64,000 bases of DNA, taken from positions 1-64,000 of the forward strand of contig WGLR01000018.1 in assembly GCA_016125475.1 (NCBI GenBank), given 5' to 3'. The DNA is from Betaproteobacteria bacterium (GTDB lineage: Bacteria; Pseudomonadota; Gammaproteobacteria; Burkholderiales; Ga0077523). Below are positions 59,624-64,000 of the stretch, one piece after another (position 1 is the stretch's first letter; every line of letters begins with the position of its first letter). The notes beneath the pieces were generated by a model. The model saw only the letters and a list, made by a program, of their open reading frames with translations. It did no database searches and was not told the DNA's origin. The position numbers and the translations under genes are program-made.

Positions 59624-59860
59624 GGGGCCGCCTCCCCATCGGTAGGCCTAGGCGCAGGCACCACGAGTCGGCGGCCTGGCCGCAATCGGCTTGCCGTCGA
59701 TCCCCGCGCTGCGGGGCCCCTCGCCGGGTGCCTCATGCGGCCGCCTCCGTGGGGAAGGTGGCTGATCGGCACCACGAGTCGGCGGGCTGGCCGCAATCGG
59801 CTTGCCGTCGATCCCCGCTCCGCGGGGCCCCTCGCCGGGTGCTTCATGCGGCCTCCCGCA
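59565..59860. repeat. three tandem ~112-base repeats between glrK and the lipoprotein gene
   Basis: Copies begin at about 59565, 59678 and 59789 (GGCCGCAATCGGC...), with spacings of 113 and 111 bases. Each has a CCCCGC/GCGGGG-type hairpin and a CTCATG/TTCATG at its end, where a minus-strand start overlaps the preceding stop. Copies two and three share the flanking ACCACGAGTCGGC. The first copy encodes the N-terminus of the lipoprotein, the third includes the last codons and stop of glrK. Confidence 0.85.
59620..59847 (-). CDS. 75-residue ORF built of two repeat units
   Basis: An Arg/Pro-rich frame consisting of two similar units of about 37 residues, each starting M-(K/R)-H-P-A-R-G-P-A and containing G-S-T-A-S-R-L-R-P. 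Its start overlaps the glrK stop (ATGA) and its stop overlaps the start of the lipoprotein (ATGA). The lipoprotein's own N-terminus is a third unit. The frame may be an expressed coupling cistron or only a by-product of tandem duplication of the lipoprotein's 5' end. No known family. Confidence 0.4.
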   Translation of the reverse strand: MKHPARGPAERGSTASRLRPARRLVVPISHLPHGGGRMRHPARGPAARGSTASRLRPGRRLVVPAPRPTDGEAAP

Positions 59861-61307
59861 TCGGTGGTTGTCGTCTGGGCAGGTCGACCCTTATCCGTGT
59901 CCCTGCCTCCTGGTCCACGATCTCGATCCGGCCGTGGTGCGCGAGCACGAATTCCCGCACGATCGCGAGCCCCAGGCCCGTTCCCTTCATGGCGCCGTCG
60001 TGCTGGGTCGACCCGTGGAAGAAGGGCTCGAACACGTAAGGTCGTTCCTCGGCCCGGATTCCCGGGCCGTCGTCCGCGACCTCTATGCGGATCCCGTCCT
60101 CGCGTTCGGTGACCCCGACCTCGATCCGGCCATTCTGCGGTGCGTACTTGGCCGCGTTGGAGACGAGATTGCCGACGATCGCGCCGAGCTTCTCGCGGTC
60201 CGCTTCCAGGGAGACGGGGGGGCAGTTCACGACGAGGTCCACGCCTTTCGACGACAGCGTGAGCTGGTGCTGACGGCTCACCGCGGAAATGACGTCGGGC
60301 AGTCGCACCTCGCCGAGATTCAGTGCTGGCCGGTTGAACTGCGTCTCGTGGTAGTTCAGCAGCCGCTCGATGAGTTCCTGGAGGCGGTGCGTGTTCTGCT
60401 TCAGTATCGCCGTGACCTCCCGCTGCGAGGAGGTGAGCGGTCCCACGAGTTCCTCGTCGAGCAGGCCCGAGCCCTCCTTGATCGCTGCCAGGGGGGTCTT
60501 GAGCTCGTGCGACACGTGATGCAGGAACAGGCGCTTCTGTCCTTCCAGATCGATCAGCTTGAGGCGCATCCAGTCCAGCTGCCGGCCGAGGTTCTGGAGA
60601 TCCTGCGGGCCGTTCACCTCGACTTTCGAGGTGAAGTTGCCGTCGCCGAGTCGCCGGATCGCGGCGTCGATCTGCGCGATCGGGCGCGAGATGAGGATGA
60701 TCGACCCGACGAGCACGATCAGCGCCATGGGCACGAGCGCCACGAGCTGCCAGAACACGAAGTGCTGCACGCCCTCGGCCATGGATTCGAGCGAGGCGAC
60801 CTCGCGCTCGACGATGGTCGTCGCGAGATCCGCGAGCCTGTGGGCAAGGATGTCGAGTTCGTCGAAATCCCGGAACAGCGCGCTCAGGAGGTCGGGTGTC
60901 ACCGCGATACGGTTGACCGCGGCGGCGAGACGCGCCTCCTTTTCCATGAGCTGTCTGAGCTGACGCTGCTGTTCCGGGTCGACCTTGAGGGCAAGCATGT
61001 CGCGCGCGCTTTCCACGAACTTCACGTGAGCGTGGGCGAAACCCGCGAGCAGCGACGGGTCGTCGAGCGCCGTCGCCTGCCGCACGCTGCGCTCCATGGC
61101 GGTCAGTTCCTCGATGAGGCGGCGCGTGGAATCCGTCGCGCGCATCGCCTGATGCACCGTGAGCTGACTGCGCTTCGTGATGTCGTTGATCGAGACCGCG
61201 TTGTTGATGATGGCGAGGATGAGGGGCAGCGCGACGAGCGCGAAACCGACGGTGATCAGCTTCAGGAACGACCGCGGGTAGTGCAGGGGCGATTTCAGAA
61301 GCCTCAT
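59844..61307 (-). CDS. glrK: membrane sensor histidine kinase GlrK
   Basis: A 487-residue sensor kinase: helix 1 (about 17-37), a periplasmic helical domain (about 38-185), helix 2 (186-208), HAMP, a coiled segment, and HisKA with His 267 in S-H-E-L-K-T-P-L-A-A-I-K-E-G, then HATPase with N-L-V-S-N-A, D-D-G-P-G-I and G-T-G-L-G-L. R-L-F-L-H-H-V-S-H-E-L-K-T-P closely resembles E. coli GlrK. The preferred start ATG 61307 follows the hydratase stop by 26 bases; an open frame extends to 61646 inside the hydratase gene. First gene of the coupled chain glrK-ORF-qseG-glrR. Confidence 0.92.
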   Translation of the reverse strand: MRLLKSPLHYPRSFLKLITVGFALVALPLILAIINNAVSINDITKRSQLTVHQAMRATDSTRRLIEELTAMERSVRQATALDDPSLLAGFAHAHVKFVESARDMLALKVDPEQQRQLRQLMEKEARLAAAVNRIAVTPDLLSALFRDFDELDILAHRLADLATTIVEREVASLESMAEGVQHFVFWQLVALVPMALIVLVGSIILISRPIAQIDAAIRRLGDGNFTSKVEVNGPQDLQNLGRQLDWMRLKLIDLEGQKRLFLHHVSHELKTPLAAIKEGSGLLDEELVGPLTSSQREVTAILKQNTHRLQELIERLLNYHETQFNRPALNLGEVRLPDVISAVSRQHQLTLSSKGVDLVVNCPPVSLEADREKLGAIVGNLVSNAAKYAPQNGRIEVGVTEREDGIRIEVADDGPGIRAEERPYVFEPFFHGSTQHDGAMKGTGLGLAIVREFVLAHHGRIEIVDQEAGTRIRVDLPRRQPPMREAA

Positions 61308-61333
61308 GACGCCCACGGTCGCGCCTTCCGCAT

Positions 61334-62122
61334 TCACGCAACGAACGCCACTTCGATGCGGCCGAACGCGCCGTACTCGGCGACGACGCGGTCTCCCGGG
61401 GCGACCGCGAACGGGACCACGCAGGTGCCGGTCGTGACGACCTCGCCTTCGGCGAGTGTCGTGCCGAACGCGGAGAGCCTGTTCGCGATCCACGTGAGCG
61501 CCACGCGCGGGTCGCCCAGCACGTTGGCACCGGTTCCCCTGCCCACCACGGCATCGTTCACGCGAACCGTGACCTCGTGAGTGACGAGGTCCGTGGTCCG
61601 CCAGGCGTCGGGCGCGGCGTCCCCGAGCACGAACCAGCTCGCGCACGCGTTGTCGGCGAGCAGCTGGGGGGCACCCGACGTCACGAAGTCCTCGTAGCGC
61701 GAATCCGGCACCTCGATCGCAGGGTGCATGGCCGCGACGGCGTCCATCACCTCCCCGACTTCATAGTGCGTCGACCTGGGCGCGAGGGAGCGGCCCATCC
61801 GGAACGCGAACTCCGCTTCTGCGACGCCCATGGCGTTGCCCGCCATGGATACCGCCGCCGGCATGGTCATGACCCGGCTCTCGAGCAGGGTTCCGACCAG
61901 AGGTCCCGACACCCCGATGTGTTCCTGACCGGCGGTACTCGTCGCGGCGATCTTCCAGCCGAAGCGGCGGCTGCCCGAGAGTGCCGTGATTTCCTTCTGG
62001 ATGAGGAATCCCTCGTCCTCGTCGCCGGGACGAAGCCCCGCGGGCAGCGCGGGGAGCCGTCTGCCGGCCTGCCATGTCTCCCAGAGCAGTGCTGCGGCCT
62101 GTCGAGCATTCGTGTCGTTCAT
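61334..62122 (-). CDS. 2-keto-4-pentenoate hydratase (MhpD-like)
   Basis: A 262-residue member of the FAH-like hydratase superfamily: water addition to 2-hydroxypenta-2,4-dienoate in meta-cleavage pathways. Seen are G-W-K-I-A-A-T-S (about 55), E-A-E-F-A-F-R-M-G (about 103), a long conserved middle with E-V-P-D-S-R-Y, and E-V-V-T-T-G-T-C near the C-terminus, all typical. Mg-dependent, cytoplasmic. ATG 62122. No dioxygenase or aldolase is adjacent; the kinase gene follows by 26 bases, probably only by chance. Confidence 0.88.
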   Translation of the reverse strand: MNDTNARQAAALLWETWQAGRRLPALPAGLRPGDEDEGFLIQKEITALSGSRRFGWKIAATSTAGQEHIGVSGPLVGTLLESRVMTMPAAVSMAGNAMGVAEAEFAFRMGRSLAPRSTHYEVGEVMDAVAAMHPAIEVPDSRYEDFVTSGAPQLLADNACASWFVLGDAAPDAWRTTDLVTHEVTVRVNDAVVGRGTGANVLGDPRVALTWIANRLSAFGTTLAEGEVVTTGTCVVPFAVAPGDRVVAEYGAFGRIEVAFVA

Positions 62123-62151
62123 TTTGGGTTGTATGTTCCTGTCTGGTGAAC

Positions 62152-62230
62152 CGGGTCACGACCCGGGGTGGGGGATGCGCCTTCGCAGGCGGTGCGTGCC
62201 CGATCGAGGCCCGTGCGCACGGATCGGGCG
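62152..62230. repeat. intergenic palindromes upstream of the hydratase gene
   Basis: CCGGGTC-AC-GACCCGG (62152-62167) and a compound inverted repeat with GCCCGATC (62199-62206) and GATCGGGC (62223-62230) around the perfect palindrome CCGTGCGCACGG. The core CGTGCGCAC resembles the repeats at 1-189 and 44058-44118. The 197-base gap 62123-62319 otherwise holds only GC-rich sequence. Could act as terminator-like structures between the hydroxyacid dehydrogenase and hydratase genes, but no T-tract follows. Confidence 0.55.
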
Positions 62231-62319
62231 ATCGGGGCGGAAACGGTTTTCGCCGGCACTGCGACCGGTCGCGCCGGAAGGCCGCCGGATTCCGTGCGCG
62301 AGCAGGATGACGGGGGGCA

Positions 62320-63315
62320 TCACGTCATGGTCTCGCGCCGCGGCTCGCGCACGACGTTGACGAGCGGCTCTCCGCGCGCGAGGCGGTCGAGGTTCGACGC
62401 GATTATCCGGCATCGGCGTTCGGCCAGCGCATGCGTCCAGGCGCACGCGTGAGGGGTCATGATCAGGTTGTCGAGTTCGTGAAAGGGATGCCGGGAGGGC
62501 CGGACCGTCGAGGTCCCGGCATCCTGCTGGGCGGGGTAGCGGTACCAGGTGTCGATGACCGCGCCGCCGATGCTGCGCTTCAGGAGCGCCTCGAAGAGCG
62601 CGTCCTCGTCGACGGTGGCACCCCGACCGACGTTGATAATGACGGCGTCGGGTTTCATCGCAGCCAGGGTCGCCGCGTCGACGATGCCCCGTGTGGAGTC
62701 GTCGAGCGGCAGGGTCACGAGCACGAAATCCGCGTCGGAAACCACCTCGCGCAGCGCATTCATGGGTCTTACGCCCTCGCACCATTCGTCGCCAGGGCCG
62801 GGCGTGCGGCTCGCGGCGACGACGCGCACGCCGAAGGCGTGCGCGCGCTTCGCGACCTCGCGGCCGATGCGGCCGTAGCCGAGGATCGCAAGCGTCGCGC
62901 CCGAGAGGTCGCCGTGGCGCGGGCCACAGAGGTAGGACCCGCGCCAGCTGCCCGCCCGGAAGGATGCGTCGAGCCTGCGCATTCCAATGAGCCATTCCAG
63001 CATGGCCGCGAGCACGTATTCGGCGATGCCGATCTCGTGCTCGAACGCGTTGCAGACGGTCGCCTGTTCCGGGACGGACGAGAATTCGATCCCGTCGAGT
63101 CCGGCGCCGGGCAGGTGGATGAGGCGCAGCGTCCGGCTCGGGGGATAGTCCCCAGGCCAGTTCATCGACACGATCGCATCGGCGTGCTGCAGCGCGGCGG
63201 CGAAGCCCGACCGGTCGCCGTCGTCCACGACCTCGATCTCCCACGGCGTCGTGAGCAGGTGCTCGAGCGGCGCGAGGCGGCCGTCGTTGTCCATTGATTT
63301 GATGAGTAGTTTCAC
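62320..63315 (-). CDS. D-2-hydroxyacid dehydrogenase family protein
   Basis: A 331-residue NAD(P)-dependent dehydrogenase. The Rossmann motif G-Y-G-R-I-G-R-E-V lies near residues 146-154; catalytic Arg in N-V-G-R-G (about 228-232), an acidic partner in V-I-D-T-W around 256 and His in T-P-H-A-C-A-W (about 287-293) form the active site. The substrate-binding N-terminal domain contains P-G-D-Y-P-P-S-R. Such proteins reduce or oxidise glyoxylate, hydroxypyruvate or phenylpyruvate. ATG 63315. Likely linked to hydroxy-acid metabolism like the tartrate-type cluster, but not in the same operon. Confidence 0.88.
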   Translation of the reverse strand: MKLLIKSMDNDGRLAPLEHLLTTPWEIEVVDDGDRSGFAAALQHADAIVSMNWPGDYPPSRTLRLIHLPGAGLDGIEFSSVPEQATVCNAFEHEIGIAEYVLAAMLEWLIGMRRLDASFRAGSWRGSYLCGPRHGDLSGATLAILGYGRIGREVAKRAHAFGVRVVAASRTPGPGDEWCEGVRPMNALREVVSDADFVLVTLPLDDSTRGIVDAATLAAMKPDAVIINVGRGATVDEDALFEALLKRSIGGAVIDTWYRYPAQQDAGTSTVRPSRHPFHELDNLIMTPHACAWTHALAERRCRIIASNLDRLARGEPLVNVVREPRRETMT

Positions 63316-63464
63316 CGTACCTGATCTTCCCTGGCTGGGGGCGGCAATCGCGATCCGAGTTTAGTCCCGCAGGTCGGAAATTCAACGAAAACCTCACGGA
63401 ATTATGAGTTCGAATCGATTGTTCTGATAGTTTTCAATGGTCTTCGGCTGTGCTACCTTTCCCT

Positions 63465-63490
63465 GAGAAGGCCAAGGAAGCCTCTCAGAA
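63465..63490. other. imperfect stem-loop in the leader of the last gene
   Basis: CTGAGAAGGC pairs with GCCTCTCAG with one bulged base around a seven-base loop. It lies 118-143 bases upstream of ATG 63608. The gap 63316-63607 is AT-richer than the surroundings (for instance 63400-63460) and probably holds the promoter; I cannot define -35 and -10 boxes. Confidence 0.35.
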
Positions 63491-63607
63491 AAGGCCTGTA
63501 AAGGTTGTGTGTCCGGACGGGGTGCGATCGTCGCTCCCGATGGACCTCATGGACCAATGATCGCGTGCGGAGACGTGTGGAGACACGCCCGTGCGCAGGA
63601 GACCCCG

Positions 63608-64000
63608 ATGAAACTCAAGTCATTCCTCTCCTCGATCACCCTGGCGGGCGCGTCTGCCGTCGCAATGGTGATTTCCTCCCCGGCCCTCGCTGCCTTCGAT
63701 GCCTACCTGAACACCGTGCAGGTGGACGGCGACGCCGCGACCGGCCAGTCGGTCCTCATGGAACTCGGGATCACGGGTCTCGATTCCACCGGCATCGACC
63801 TCACCTCGGGCGACGCCATCGGTCTCTCCGCGACGATCGAGGTGCCGGCCGCCGGGCCGTTCAGGATCCAGATGTACGACGATCCCGGCACGGCCGCGGA
63901 CTACACGTCGGACAGTCTCGGTTCGTTCTTCTCCGCACTCATCGGCCCTGTCGTCCTCGCAGGGCCCAATCCCGGGCCCGACACGTCCAAGGTCCTCTCG
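63608..64000 (+). CDS. exported protein, 3' end beyond the window
   Basis: The first 131 codons of a gene that runs off the window. A signal peptide (M-K-L-K-S-F-L-S-S then a hydrophobic core ending S-P-A-L-A-A, cut about after residue 28) is followed by a mature part with alternating small and acidic residues (L-N-T-V-Q-V-D-G-D-A, I-Q-M-Y-D-D-P-G) typical of low-complexity secreted beta proteins. Whether it ends with a PEP-CTERM tail cannot be seen. No recognised domain. Confidence 0.65.
   Translation, partial: MKLKSFLSSITLAGASAVAMVISSPALAAFDAYLNTVQVDGDAATGQSVLMELGITGLDSTGIDLTSGDAIGLSATIEVPAAGPFRIQMYDDPGTAADYTSDSLGSFFSALIGPVVLAGPNPGPDTSKVLS

Noticed and set aside
59565-59860. CRISPR array or phage attachment repeats
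   Set aside because: Units are directly adjacent with no spacers of constant size, they carry coding frame, and no cas or integrase genes are present.
61308-61646. N-terminal extension of the GlrK kinase
   Set aside because: It is the Arg-rich shadow of the hydratase gene; the real first helix begins after ATG 61307.
63444-63460. Possible sigma-54 promoter (TGG...TGC) in the leader of the last gene
   Set aside because: GG and GC are 11 bases apart instead of 10, and neither flank fits the -24/-12 consensus.

Overview
The window is a 64-kb stretch of very GC-rich bacterial chromosome. It is gene-dense, short-spaced and runs on both strands. An ompW with an FNR-like site, a glrK-qseG-glrR signalling operon, EmrAB and MdlAB exporters, several PEP-CTERM-tailed secreted proteins and many acyl-CoA and aromatic-acid side-pathway enzymes point to a free-living Gram-negative heterotroph. 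A betaproteobacterium of the Burkholderiales/Rhodocyclales kind is my best guess (inference; no rRNA or other marker gene is present). I see no tRNA, rRNA, CRISPR array, phage or insertion sequence.

Layout. 1-282: two copies of a palindromic intergenic repeat. 0.3-10 kb: nicotinate phosphoribosyltransferase, a membrane protein, a CoA-transferase divergent from a cyclase-family hydrolase and an oxaloacetate decarboxylase, then a bifunctional PutA and a PDC-hydrolase-like amidohydrolase. 10-16.7 kb: a PRISE-type reductase, an orphan MASE1 histidine kinase, an RraA-like protein, AlkB, an SDR and an Old Yellow Enzyme. 16.9-24 kb: envelope and secreted proteins (two PEP-CTERM proteins, a purple-acid-phosphatase-like enzyme, a beta-barrel protein divergent from OmpW) and an MscS channel. 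25-31.4 kb: serine hydrolase, VOC protein, a PhaC-like hydrolase with a cysteine nucleophile, an inositol-phosphatase-like enzyme, a choice-of-anchor-I PEP-CTERM protein and a NIPSNAP protein. 31.8-39.5 kb: a TetR/isomerase/SDR operon divergent from four transporters in a row, then glyoxalase II. 39.6-45.2 kb: a molybdopterin oxidoreductase, DusC, and an enolase-superfamily dehydratase paired with a tartrate-dehydrogenase-like enzyme.

45.4-64 kb, almost all on the minus strand: a heterodimeric ABC exporter, a His-rich surface protein, an acyl-CoA ligase followed by an SDR carrying the complete motif set of halohydrin dehalogenases, a marR-emrA-emrB efflux operon with two operator palindromes, a PA2778/PA2779 peptidase module with two substrate-like paralogues, and a glrK-qseG-glrR operon. 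In that operon a 75-residue ORF made of two repeat units sits between kinase and lipoprotein; every start overlaps the previous stop. A hydratase, a D-2-hydroxyacid dehydrogenase and the start of a secreted protein close the window.

How it works together. Most genes form small catabolic or transport operons rather than one system. The most noteworthy items are the halohydrin-dehalogenase-like gene, the PA2778/PA2779 module (a C39-type peptidase next to two small membrane proteins that both carry a Gly-Gly site before their membrane segment) beside the GlrK/GlrR operon, and the repeat-derived ORF inside that operon.
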